Below, in pieces: positions 44,953-55,076 of a stretch of DNA of 64,000 bases (position 1 is the first letter of the stretch; each line of letters opens with the position of its first letter). The notes beneath the pieces are model-generated. The model saw nothing but the letters and a program-made list of their open reading frames with translations, made no database searches and was not told the origin of the DNA. Made by a program: the position numbers and the translations under genes. The stretch is from positions 372,001-436,000 of the forward strand of contig NZ_BMZQ01000002.1 of NCBI RefSeq assembly GCF_014652875.1. Direction: 5' to 3'. Origin of the DNA: Tianweitania populi (GTDB lineage Bacteria > Pseudomonadota > Alphaproteobacteria > Rhizobiales > Rhizobiaceae).

Positions 44953-45270
44953 CCCCGCCCCTTTCCGACCCATTCGGCGGGCAGTGTAGAAGGCGGTTCG
45001 AGGGGTGGTGGATAGATTTGTTAGTGTTGCACCAGAAAGGCGTGTGGGAATAATGGGTTAAAGATAGAGTTGACAACGTTTTGTTCGCGGCAGGCGAAAC
45101 AGAAGTGCTCACTTAAAAGCTCTGTACCGCGTTTATTAGCCCGCACTTCTTTTTGTTAGCGGCAGAACGCCTTAAGGATCTTCACGGGTCTAGCCAGCTT
45201 GCTCTGACCGCGATTTTCATCAAGTTAATGATGTCATCATCTTCAGTGATGAGTGTGATTCGAGGTTTTC
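44953..45270. other. Intergenic region before the SIR2-STAND gene
   Basis: About 318 nt without a credible gene, more AT-rich from about 45000 onward. It holds a GTTGACAAC box at 45069-45077, a terminator-like inverted repeat at 45101-45155, and a 13-bp palindrome ATGATGTCATCAT at 45228-45240. It should contain the promoter of the defence-like gene. Confidence 0.5.
45101..45155 (+). promoter_or_regulatory. Terminator-like leader hairpin upstream of the SIR2-STAND gene
   Basis: AGAAGTGC (45101-45108) pairs with GCACTTCT (45143-45150), followed by TTTT and G. An alternative small hairpin AAGTG-CT-CACTT (45103-45114) uses the same left arm, so the two are mutually exclusive. This layout could be an attenuator or the end of a short RNA. 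It is inferred from sequence only. Confidence 0.4.
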
Positions 45271-48200
45271 GTGAACATATCTGAGCAATACTTCTTTGAT
45301 GCTGATGCGCTACTAGATCGGCTGTCGACGGGAGTCCAACACGCTGGGAAAGAGGTCGTATTCGTTGTTGGAGCACCCCTCACTGCTGCTTTCGAAGGCA
45401 GCCCCGGAGTAGCGGACGTTCATGGCGTCATTGATCTTATCCGCCAAGAGTTTTCCGCCGAGCCTAGCAATTTAGCTAAGCTGGACCGCGAAATAGAAAA
45501 TTCACCAAATCAATATCAAGCCGCCTTTCGTTTTCTGCAAGGCCGACGAGGCCAAGATTCAGCTAACGCTATTATACAGCGGTCGGTTCTTCTAGCACAT
45601 CACGCAATGAAAAGCGGACATACGTCCGTCGCAGCTTTAAGCGAAGAACAACTAGCACAACTCGAGGCTAGCACCTCCGAATGGTCTCTTTCACCAGGAG
45701 TTCGCGCCCTTGGCGAACTAATTAAGCAGAACGGTAAGACATTCGGGAAACTTCTCCTCACTTCGAATTTTGATCCGCTTGTTGAGATAGCGATCAGAGT
45801 TGCAGGTGGGCAATGCTGGCGTACTTCACTTCACACGGATGGCGATTTTTCACAAAGCGCCGCTGATGGTTGCCAAGTCGTTCACATACACGGTTTTTGG
45901 CACGGTAGCGACACCCTTCACACCGGCAATCAGCTTGTACAAACCCGTCCTTTCTTGAAAAATTCCCTCCTTGACTACATTAAGGACCGCACAGTTGTTG
46001 TGTTGGCCTATGGTGGCTGGAGCGACGTATTCACATCCTCCCTTATTGATCTGGTCAGCGATTCGTCTCGTTATCCGGAGATTCTTTGGGCGTTCTTTGA
46101 TGAGAAGCCCTCTGTGCCAGTCGATCTTCATGACACCCTAATAGCCGGCCTCAATCGAAATCGGGTAACATTCTATAGTGGAATTAACTGCCATACATTT
46201 TTACCAGATCTAGTCAGTAGATGGGCATTGGTGGAGGCCGTCTCCCACCCTGAAACAGTTCCAAAGAAATCTGCTGAAGTGCCGCCGAGAATCAAGAAGG
46301 CAGACAGCGACAGACCTCCAAGCGTCGATGTATGGGTGGGACGCGAAGCCGAATTGCGAACACTTGAGACAACCCAGGCAAAAGTTATCTTAATTTCCGG
46401 GATTGGCGGGCAAGGAAAGTCTACTCTCGCTGCTAATTACATATCACAAATCAATCAGGACGAGTCTCACTTTACTTACTCAGACTGGAGAGACTGTCGC
46501 GAGGAGGGTGATCGCATTCGAACCCAGCTCATTGCAGCCATCGAGCGAACCTCTGAGAGCAACACGAGTATAGATCTGACAACCAGCTCCGACGCTGACT
46601 TAGTTGAGCTTTTTATTGAGCGCACCTTTGCCTTGCACTGTATTTTTGTTCTTGATAATGTTGACCACTATGTAGATCTTGAGAATCTTGTTTTTACAGG
46701 ATTACTGCATCGCCTTGTAGAGCGTTTTTCGCAGTCACCAACACCGAGCCGCCTTGTCATTACATGTCGGCCCAACGTCTCCTACGACTTTTCTGCCGTC
46801 ATTGCTCTTCCTCTAGAGGGCCTAAGTCTTGACGAAACCGAAGTGCTTTTCCAAAAGCGAGGAGCAGATAAGACAACATCCCCCGAGGACATCAGGTCGG
46901 CGCACGAACTAACCAATGGCCATGCCTTCTGGCTAGACATGATGGCGGTGCAAGTAGGCAAATCTGCGGGGATAACACTTAAAAAGATGCTTGAAGACGT
47001 CCGGCGAGGCCGCGATGGTCCTACTGGCCTTCTTAGTTCGATCTGGTCCACATTGCCAGATCGGGAGAAACGGGTCTTAAGAGCGATGGCAGAAACATTG
47101 AGGCCAGAAACTCAGGAGACAATCTCTCAGCTTATCTCAAGCTCGCTTAATTTTAAGAATTTTACGAGGGCGATTAAATCCCTCATAAGTCTTAATCTTG
47201 TAATTGTTAAGGCTGAACGAAACTCGCCAGACTTGTACGATCTTCATCCTCTGGTAAGGCAGTTTGTTAGATTGCATTTTGCGCACACAGAACGGCAGGG
47301 ATTCATCTCCCTTGTTCTTTTACAGTATAATAATATTATAAAGAATATTGGTTCACTCCTCGGTGTTCATCTTCCATTCACTATGCTTGAGAGGTGGTCT
47401 CAGAAAGCTGAACTTGAAATTGAAGCAGGATTATTCAAAGATGCTATAGCCACATTGCACGACGCGGATGACGCCTTGATCGGTGGAGGCCATTCGGAAG
47501 AATACGTTCGTGTGGCGCGGAGGTTGTTTGAACGCGCCGACCTCATCCATCTGTCGGGTTATCCACATTTCGACAGTGTATGTTCGACTTTCGTTTCGTG
47601 CCTGGACAACCTTGACGAAAGAGATGATGCCGATGATGTGCTTCAACGATATGGAGCTACCATTAGCTCAAAAACCGCGAGGTACATAAACTATTCGGAG
47701 ATGAGGGCTTTTTCTGCTTGGAAGCGCAACAACTATAAAGATGCAATTAAATACGCCCAAGAGGGTCAGGACCTTAAAGCAGCAACGGATGTCGATACCC
47801 ATTTCGATTGCGCTCATACTTTGGCGCTAGCGCAGCGAGATGGCGGAAGTCCCGAGGATGCTCTTAAATACTTTATCGCAGACGCTGATTTAACTGACAT
47901 GGTAGACCCGAACTCTGAAACCTCTTACGGGTCGGCGCAATTAGGGAATGTCGGCAGATGCTTGCAAATGATGGGCCGGCCTAGCGAGGCTTTGATTTGT
48001 CTCCGCAAGTCCGCCGCTCTGTTGGAGAACGACAACAGCCTTTATCGCCTTACTAACCAAGCATATGCGCGAGAATGGATCGGGGATCTTTTTTCTGATG
48101 CCAACGAGCCCGACGCTGCATTGATCTTCTATTCAGATGCTGAGCTGATCCTAAAGCGTTGTGCACCAGGTCGAGCCAAGACTCTGGCCGAAAAGGTCCG

Positions 48201-48294
48201 TAGTGCTCAGATAGGGCACGAAACTACGATTGACCGCAGTGAGATATCTAGACGTGTAAGGCGTTGGATTGAAGGATCAGCAGTTTTGCCTTGA
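45271..48294 (+). CDS. SIR2-STAND-TPR protein (Avs5-like, predicted antiviral)
   Basis: Large 1007-residue protein of the bacterial NLR-like type. The N-terminal SIR2-like domain (about 25-320) shows FVVGAPLTAAF in place of the usual GAGxS, TSNFDPL at 164-170, HIHG at 205-208 and AYGGWSD at 246-252; such domains deplete NAD+ in defence proteins. The STAND/NB-ARC ATPase (about 350-640) has VGRE 356-359, P-loop GIGGQGKST 377-385, Walker B FVLDNVD 459-465 and LVITCRP 495-501. A winged-helix-like part and TPR-like helical repeats (about 720-1000) follow, probably sensing the trigger. GTG start after GAGG. The codon use is clearly more AT-rich than in its neighbours and the gene stands alone, suggesting horizontal gain. 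The effector activity is inferred. Confidence 0.88.
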   Translation: MNISEQYFFDADALLDRLSTGVQHAGKEVVFVVGAPLTAAFEGSPGVADVHGVIDLIRQEFSAEPSNLAKLDREIENSPNQYQAAFRFLQGRRGQDSANAIIQRSVLLAHHAMKSGHTSVAALSEEQLAQLEASTSEWSLSPGVRALGELIKQNGKTFGKLLLTSNFDPLVEIAIRVAGGQCWRTSLHTDGDFSQSAADGCQVVHIHGFWHGSDTLHTGNQLVQTRPFLKNSLLDYIKDRTVVVLAYGGWSDVFTSSLIDLVSDSSRYPEILWAFFDEKPSVPVDLHDTLIAGLNRNRVTFYSGINCHTFLPDLVSRWALVEAVSHPETVPKKSAEVPPRIKKADSDRPPSVDVWVGREAELRTLETTQAKVILISGIGGQGKSTLAANYISQINQDESHFTYSDWRDCREEGDRIRTQLIAAIERTSESNTSIDLTTSSDADLVELFIERTFALHCIFVLDNVDHYVDLENLVFTGLLHRLVERFSQSPTPSRLVITCRPNVSYDFSAVIALPLEGLSLDETEVLFQKRGADKTTSPEDIRSAHELTNGHAFWLDMMAVQVGKSAGITLKKMLEDVRRGRDGPTGLLSSIWSTLPDREKRVLRAMAETLRPETQETISQLISSSLNFKNFTRAIKSLISLNLVIVKAERNSPDLYDLHPLVRQFVRLHFAHTERQGFISLVLLQYNNIIKNIGSLLGVHLPFTMLERWSQKAELEIEAGLFKDAIATLHDADDALIGGGHSEEYVRVARRLFERADLIHLSGYPHFDSVCSTFVSCLDNLDERDDADDVLQRYGATISSKTARYINYSEMRAFSAWKRNNYKDAIKYAQEGQDLKAATDVDTHFDCAHTLALAQRDGGSPEDALKYFIADADLTDMVDPNSETSYGSAQLGNVGRCLQMMGRPSEALICLRKSAALLENDNSLYRLTNQAYAREWIGDLFSDANEPDAALIFYSDAELILKRCAPGRAKTLAEKVRSAQIGHETTIDRSEISRRVRRWIEGSAVLP

Positions 48295-48348
48295 AGTGCA
48301 CGCCCGCAGGTAGCATGCCGAGATCTTGAACTTCAAGCGCCATCCCCG

Positions 48349-48448
48349 GGGTGGGACCCGCTGCCTTCGGCAGCTCCCACCCATAATTGACTAAAATCGA
48401 TTCACTGGATCGATTTTCCGACAGAGCGACTTCGTCGATCTGTCGTCG

Positions 48449-48456
<8 letters not shown>
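48349..48456. repeat. Highly structured palindromic element at the lepA 3' end
   Basis: Two units. First, a hairpin with arms 48349-48356 and 48375-48382 and an inner stem GCTGCC/GGCAGC. Second, a three-way-junction pattern: outer arms ATAATTGAC (48383-48391) and GTCAATTAT (48448-48456), enclosing a 9-bp hairpin AAAATCGAT/ATCGATTTT (48393-48401, 48409-48417) and another with arms CGACAG/CTGTCG (48419-48424, 48440-48445). The right outer arm includes the lepA stop codon. It may act as the lepA 3'-end structure or be a dispersed repeat. Confidence 0.75.
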
Positions 48457-50263
<1,807 letters not shown>

Positions 50264-50430
50264 GGTGCGCCGCGTATAAAGGCAAGTGCTGCTTTCGCAA
50301 AGCGATAAAGCGCGGGAATCGGCGTCGCGTTTTACTGATCCTTTTCCTTTGATGGGCAAAGACTTGGGGCAATGACGATCTCGATCGACCTGAGGACACA
50401 CCGCTGAGCGCGCATCCCCTCCAAGTTTCC

Positions 50431-52080
50431 ATGCCCATGCCCGATCCGGAACCGGTCGTGCAGCCCGATGCCTATCTCGCAGCTCTGCTTGAACTCGCGA
50501 CCCCCGTGCTGCTAGCCGATGCGAGCGGCCGCGTCGAGTTTGCCAACCGGGAAGCAACGGCGCTGCTGGGCTGTACGGCGGCACCCGCGATGGCGCTCGA
50601 TGGGCTGTTCGCGTCCTGCGGCATACAGGGGCGGATCGCGCTGCCGGATGCGGCGGCACCGCAGCGGTTCGCGCAGATGCGGCTGTCGGATGGGCGGATC
50701 GTCAATGTCGAAGCGCGGCTTCTGCCCGACGGCGGTGCTGCGCTGACGCTGGCCGATGTCAGCGCATTCGTGCGCGAGGCGGAGCGGGCGCGGCGCGATC
50801 CGCTGACGGGGCTGGCCAATCGCGTGACTCTGCATGCAACGCTTGGGCGCCTGCTGCAGGCCGACGAGCCGCTTACCGTGCTTTCCATCGACCTCGACCG
50901 CTTCAAGAGCGTCAACGACACGCTCGGCCATCCGATCGGCGATACGCTGCTGCGGAAAGTGGCGGAGCGGCTGGGGACTGTTGCGGCGGACGGCGATGTG
51001 GTGGCGCGGCTGGGTGGCGATGAGTTCACCATCCTGAAGCCGGGACAGTTCAGCCAGCAAGAGATCAAAACCACCGCCAAGCGCGTGGTGGACCTCGTTG
51101 GCCGCACCTATGCGCTGGAAGGGCACATGATCCATATCGGCGCGAGCGTCGGGATCACACAGGCACCGCAGGACGGCACGGATAACGACGTGCTGATGAA
51201 GAATGCGGATCTCGCGCTGTATCGCTCCAAGGCGGAAGGGCGCGGGCGGTTCCGGTTTTTTGAGCAGGAAATGGACGAGCAGATGCAGGCGCGGCGCGCG
51301 ATTGAGCTCGATCTGCGCCGCGCGCTCGCCTTGAAGGAGTTCGAACTCGCTTACCAGCCGCAGGTGGATCTTGCGACGCAGGACGTGGTCGGCTTCGAGG
51401 CCTTGCTGCGCTGGCGCAATGCCGCGCGCGGGCTGGTTTCGCCGGCCGAGTTCATTCCCGTGGCGGAAGAAACGGGGCTGATCGTGGCGATCGGCGAATG
51501 GGTGCTGCGCACGGCGTGCCGCGATGCCGCATCGTGGCCGGAGCCGATTTCGGTTGGCGTGAACCTGTCTCCGTTGCAGTTCCGCTCGCCGACGCTGGCG
51601 CAGACCGTGCTGTCGGCGCTGGCCAATTCCGGTCTGGCGCCCGAGCGGCTGGAACTGGAAATCACCGAAAATGCACTGATCGAGGATACGGATGCGGTGA
51701 TCGCGCTGTTGAACCGGCTGCGCGATGTGGGCGTGCGGGTTTCAATGGACGATTTCGGCACAGGCTATTCGTCGCTGGCCTATCTCCAGAAATTCCCGTT
51801 CGACCGGCTCAAGATCGACCAGAGTTTCGTGCGCGGCATGGGCGAGAACCCGGAAGCGGGCGCGATCGTGCGCGCGGTGGCGGCGCTGGGCGCAAGCCTT
51901 GGCATGAAAACCACCGCCGAGGGCGTGGAAACCGAAGAACAGCTGGCCGCGATCCGCCTTGAAGGCTGCACCCATGTGCAGGGCTATTTTACCGGACGGC
52001 CGATGGCGGCAGCCGATGCGAGCGCTTTGCTCACCCAACCGCGCAGGGTTGCTGAAATCATCGAGGAGGAAGGCCTATGA
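50431..52080 (+). CDS. GGDEF-EAL cyclic di-GMP enzyme with N-terminal PAS-like domain
   Basis: Bifunctional c-di-GMP protein of 549 residues. A PAS-like segment (about 15-110) precedes a GGDEF domain with intact GGDEF at 195-199. The product-inhibition site appears lost, since the Arg of RxxD is Ala (186-189). The EAL domain (from about 290) has EAL at 323-325, [23 protein letters not shown] and RLKIDQSF, so phosphodiesterase activity is plausible. No membrane segment is visible. The stop overlaps the start of the BLUF gene (ATGA), suggesting that light input acts on this protein. Confidence 0.93.
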   Translation: MPMPDPEPVVQPDAYLAALLELATPVLLADASGRVEFANREATALLGCTAAPAMALDGLFASCGIQGRIALPDAAAPQRFAQMRLSDGRIVNVEARLLPDGGAALTLADVSAFVREAERARRDPLTGLANRVTLHATLGRLLQADEPLTVLSIDLDRFKSVNDTLGHPIGDTLLRKVAERLGTVAADGDVVARLGGDEFTILKPGQFSQQEIKTTAKRVVDLVGRTYALEGHMIHIGASVGITQAPQDGTDNDVLMKNADLALYRSKAEGRGRFRFFEQEMDEQMQARRAIELDLRRALALKEFELAYQPQVDLATQDVVGFEALLRWRNAARGLVSPAEFIPVAEETGLIVAIGEWVLRTACRDAASWPEPISVGVNLSPLQFRSPTLAQTVLSALANSGLAPERLELEITENALIEDTDAVIALLNRLRDVGVRVSMDDFGTGYSSLAYLQKFPFDRLKIDQSFVRGMGENPEAGAIVRAVAALGASLGMKTTAEGVETEEQLAAIRLEGCTHVQGYFTGRPMAAADASALLTQPRRVAEIIEEEGL

Positions 52081-52517
52081 ACGAGACCGAAATCCTGCAC
52101 CGGCTAGTTTATTACAGCCGCAACGAGGTTGAAGGCGGGGCCGACGCGCTTGATGCGGTGATCGACCAGATTCTGGCCGTGAGCCAGCGCAACAATACCG
52201 AAGCCGACGTCACCGGCGCGCTTCTTTTCAACACCGGCTGCTTCGGCCAGGCGCTGGAAGGCCCGCGCCGCGCGGTGGAAGCCACGTTCGAGCGCATTCA
52301 GCGCGACACCCGCCATTCCGACGTGACGCTGCTGGCCTTCGAGACCACCACGACGCGCGCCTTCCCGAACTGGTCGATGGGCTATGTCGGCGCCAAACCG
52401 GCCGATGCCGACCGTTTCGGCGGGATCGCGCAAACCAGCGGCTTCGACCCCTCGCGCATGACGGCCGACCGCCTTCTCCAAACGCTGCACGGTCTGGCGA
52501 TGGAGGAAGAGGGCTAG
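52077..52517 (+). CDS. BLUF-domain blue-light sensor protein
   Basis: Short flavin-based photoreceptor of 146 residues with little beyond the BLUF domain. The key residues of the hydrogen-bond switch are visible: Tyr12 in VYYSR, Asn40 in RNNTE, Gln58 in CFGQALEGP, and Trp99/Met101 in FPNWSMGY. It overlaps the GGDEF-EAL gene by four bases. In known proteins BLUF is often fused to EAL; here the two are separate chains that are translationally coupled. Confidence 0.92.
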   Translation: MNETEILHRLVYYSRNEVEGGADALDAVIDQILAVSQRNNTEADVTGALLFNTGCFGQALEGPRRAVEATFERIQRDTRHSDVTLLAFETTTTRAFPNWSMGYVGAKPADADRFGGIAQTSGFDPSRMTADRLLQTLHGLAMEEEG

Positions 52518-52580
52518 AGCATTTCCGGACGCAATCTCCGGACGCAAAACCGCTCCGCACTTTTGCTGGAATTGCTCTAG
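52514..52580. repeat. CTAGAGCA...TGCTCTAG dispersed palindromic repeat
   Basis: The arms 52514-52526 and 52568-52580 match at 12 of 13 positions, with a central part containing a 9-bp direct repeat TCCGGACGCAA-type unit (two copies) and AAAACCGCTCC. I recognise this as a common intergenic repeat of Rhizobiales. The left arm includes the BLUF stop codon. It may also end the preceding transcript. Confidence 0.7.
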
Positions 52581-52628
52581 GCACCCTTCTCCTTTCAGGA
52601 CCTGTCAGTTGTGAACGGCAGCGCAAAC

Positions 52629-52660
52629 GGGCAGCTTCGGTTTATCCGAAGTTTCTGCCC
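52629..52660 (+). promoter_or_regulatory. Leader hairpin before the DUF2141 gene
   Basis: GGGCAG (52629-52634) pairs with CTGCCC (52655-52660), and within it TTCGG with CCGAA. It lies 15 nt before the start codon and could be a leader structure or the terminator of an upstream unit. There is no T-tract. Confidence 0.4.
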
Positions 52661-52675
52661 GAAAGACACCGTTCC

Positions 52676-53098
52676 ATGAAACGAACCGCCTTGGGCCTCG
52701 CCCTGCTTCTTCCCGTTACAACCGCGCATGCCGGCGATCTCGTTGTCGAGGTTTCCGGTCTGCGCAACAACCAAGGCAGTCTGGCGCTGTGCGTCACCGC
52801 CGACCCCGCCGGCTTTCCCGGCTGCAACAAAGCGGCCACGCAGCGCGTGATCCCCGCCGCCCAGGCGCGCCGGCCCATCACCTTCCCCAATCTGCCCGCT
52901 GGCACCTATGCGGTGGCCGTGATCCACGACGAAAACAACAACGGCAAGCTCGACACCAACTTCGTTGGTATTCCGAAAGAAGGCATCGCCGTGTCGAACA
53001 ATGCCGTGCCGAAGTTTTCCGCGCCGAAGTTTCGGGATGCGGGGTTCGTGCTGGGGAAACAGCGTGTGACGCAGAGGGTTCGGGTGGTTTATTGGTAG
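52676..53098 (+). CDS. Secreted DUF2141-domain protein
   Basis: Exported protein of 140 residues. The signal peptide (about 19 residues) ends AHA-GD. The remainder is a DUF2141 beta-sandwich with GSLALCVTADPAGFPGCNKAA, AGTYAVAVIHDENNNGKLDTN and FVGIPKEGIAVSNNA. The Asp/Asn-rich loop DENNNGKLD looks like a calcium-binding motif. Function unknown. Confidence 0.85.
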   Translation: MKRTALGLALLLPVTTAHAGDLVVEVSGLRNNQGSLALCVTADPAGFPGCNKAATQRVIPAAQARRPITFPNLPAGTYAVAVIHDENNNGKLDTNFVGIPKEGIAVSNNAVPKFSAPKFRDAGFVLGKQRVTQRVRVVYW

Positions 53099-53312
53099 GA
53101 GTGGCAGGTGTGCTAATCTTTGGAATTTGATCCCAGCCCACGAAAAGCGTATACAACTCGCGAGTAGGGCTCTCACTTGAACCCTGCATGATCTTAGATT
53201 CTTGTGAGCTATTCTTCTGTTAAGATTCTGCGCTCTTCCCATGCGGCGCTTGCGAGCTGCTTAAAGAAGGTACAAAGATCTCATCTTGTCTTTCTAGGCG
53301 TGGGCGGGATGT

Positions 53313-55004
53313 ATGACTGCGAAGACTAAATCAGAACGCTTGAGAAGATTAGTTTCGCACGGGTACTTCGCGCCAGAACTTCCTCCGTGCTTTGTGTCCG
53401 AAGATCTTGCAAGGTATCGCAAGTCGATTTTGTCTGGAATTGATGCGCTGCCAGTCACCCGACGCGGTGATCCTGCCCATTACGCCTTTATCTCTGAACC
53501 TTGCTGGTTCTATTTTCCGCGTTTTGGGAAAGAGGATCGAAGGCACGGTGTTCCTAACCCGATTGCTCACTTGTTGCTCTCGCGAGCTTTAGCTGACAAC
53601 TACGTCGACTTACGACGTAAAGCCAGGCGTTCTAAATTCACGCTCTCGCCGCCTGTCTTCGACTGGTCAGGATCTCGCGCGCTAATGCGAAGCAATGTTG
53701 AGCTCCGCGACGATTTTCGTGTCAACTTGTCATCTAGACGTGAAGAGTATGTCGCAGCAGACGTTAGAGCATTCTTCCACTCGATTTACACACATGCAAT
53801 TCCGTGGGCGATACACGGGAAGTCCTTCGCGAAAAGGAACCGCACGCCCACTCACTACGGTAATCTGATAGACCTACTTTGCAGGAACGCTCAAGATGGG
53901 CAAACTCTAGGTCTCCCAGTAGGACCCGATACTTCACGACTTATTGCTGAGGTAGTAGCATCAGCTATCGACGAAACGATCGAGCAACGTCTCGGCTTGG
54001 GCGCACGAGATGCTTCAAGATATATCGATGATTATACGCTAAGCAGCCCAAATGGAGCAGACGGAGAAGAATTGCTGGCTGCATTGCGGCAGTCAGTAGC
54101 CTTGTTTGAACTTGAATTGAATAGTGGAAAATCGGGTATTTTTCCGACGTCCTATCGTCAGACGACAGGCTGGCAACAGGCGGCTCGTGCACACCTTCCT
54201 TCATCTAGCTCCTCTGGTAACTCTATCGAAGCAGTTCGACTGCAGCATTTTTTGTACCAGCTTGGTCTCGTGTGCGAAGCGCACCCGGATATAAATGTCG
54301 AAAAGTATGGACTTCAGTACGCACGATCAGCTCTCGTCAATGCTGACAACTGGAAAACGTTGCTATTCAGCCTGATCAACGCTTATCGCAGGAACCCGAG
54401 CTTAGTGTCTCTTCTTGTCGAAGCATGCTTACTGCGACAGGCCGCTCACGGAGACGTCCAGGTTGAGGTATTAGTTGAGTTCATTGAGAACCGTGTACCT
54501 GTTCTGGCACGTGCTAACCGCACTGGCGAGATCATCTGGTTTTTGTTCCTTTCTATACGCCTTAACTTGACACTCTCATCGCTACGCTTAATGCCGCTCT
54601 ACTCAATAGAGAATTCTTTTATCGGACTCCTTGTGGTTTGCATGGATTCGCGAGGCCTTATAGTTGGTGCTGTAGATCGAAGTGTGTGGGATCGATCTTT
54701 GTCAGCGGACGGGTTACGCAGCCCAATGTGGTTCTATGCATATGAGGCAGTCACACAAGGATATATTCCCGGAGCTAACGACTCCTTCATCACTCAAGAT
54801 ACCTATTTTCAGTTCTTACGAAGAAGACGCGTCCAGTTCCTCGATATGACACGTGGTTATTCGTCGATCGCCTCGACTCTACGCGGACTGAGGAATGAAA
54901 ACGAGCGATGGAGACGATTACGTGAAGCATTGATAGATGAAGATTTTGACGATTTAGATGAAGATGAGGAATACGATATTTTCGACGATATGGATGTTTA
55001 CTAA
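53313..55004 (+). CDS. Reverse transcriptase of the unknown-group/Abi/DRT defence type
   Basis: RNA-directed DNA polymerase of 563 residues. Palm motifs: A with the catalytic Asp150 in VAADVRAFFHSIYTHAIPWA, B as QTLGLPVGPDTSRL (197-210), C as RYIDDYTL with Asp239-Asp240, and D near NSGKSGIF (270-277). After the palm comes a long helical region (about 310-500) without a recognisable thumb or maturase domain. The C terminus is extremely acidic (from about 539). The SIYTH-x-IPWA-x-HG segment is typical of Abi/UG reverse transcriptases that defend against phage, not of group II introns. The gene is AT-richer than its neighbours and has no partner gene on the same pattern. The exact DRT class cannot be fixed by eye. 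Confidence 0.88.
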   Translation: MTAKTKSERLRRLVSHGYFAPELPPCFVSEDLARYRKSILSGIDALPVTRRGDPAHYAFISEPCWFYFPRFGKEDRRHGVPNPIAHLLLSRALADNYVDLRRKARRSKFTLSPPVFDWSGSRALMRSNVELRDDFRVNLSSRREEYVAADVRAFFHSIYTHAIPWAIHGKSFAKRNRTPTHYGNLIDLLCRNAQDGQTLGLPVGPDTSRLIAEVVASAIDETIEQRLGLGARDASRYIDDYTLSSPNGADGEELLAALRQSVALFELELNSGKSGIFPTSYRQTTGWQQAARAHLPSSSSSGNSIEAVRLQHFLYQLGLVCEAHPDINVEKYGLQYARSALVNADNWKTLLFSLINAYRRNPSLVSLLVEACLLRQAAHGDVQVEVLVEFIENRVPVLARANRTGEIIWFLFLSIRLNLTLSSLRLMPLYSIENSFIGLLVVCMDSRGLIVGAVDRSVWDRSLSADGLRSPMWFYAYEAVTQGYIPGANDSFITQDTYFQFLRRRRVQFLDMTRGYSSIASTLRGLRNENERWRRLREALIDEDFDDLDEDEEYDIFDDMDVY

Positions 55005-55076
55005 ACCCAGCTTGCGCGAACTACTTGCATTTCTTTCTACCCACTTGATCAGACACTAAGCGTCAAGATCGAGACC

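Noticed and set aside
44221-45015. 264-residue plus-strand frame opposite the conserved hypothetical
   Set aside because: The minus-strand reading resembles a recurring alphaproteobacterial family; the plus-strand one does not and is dominated by Arg, Gly and Pro.
45228-45240. ATGATGTCATCAT palindrome as an operator of the SIR2-STAND gene
   Set aside because: A short AT-rich palindrome close to the start codon could easily arise by chance and has no second copy nearby.
53313-55004. Group II intron maturase or retron RT
   Set aside because: No maturase or endonuclease domain, no intron-like ribozyme ends, and no evident msr-msd structure; the motif A context is of Abi/unknown-group type.
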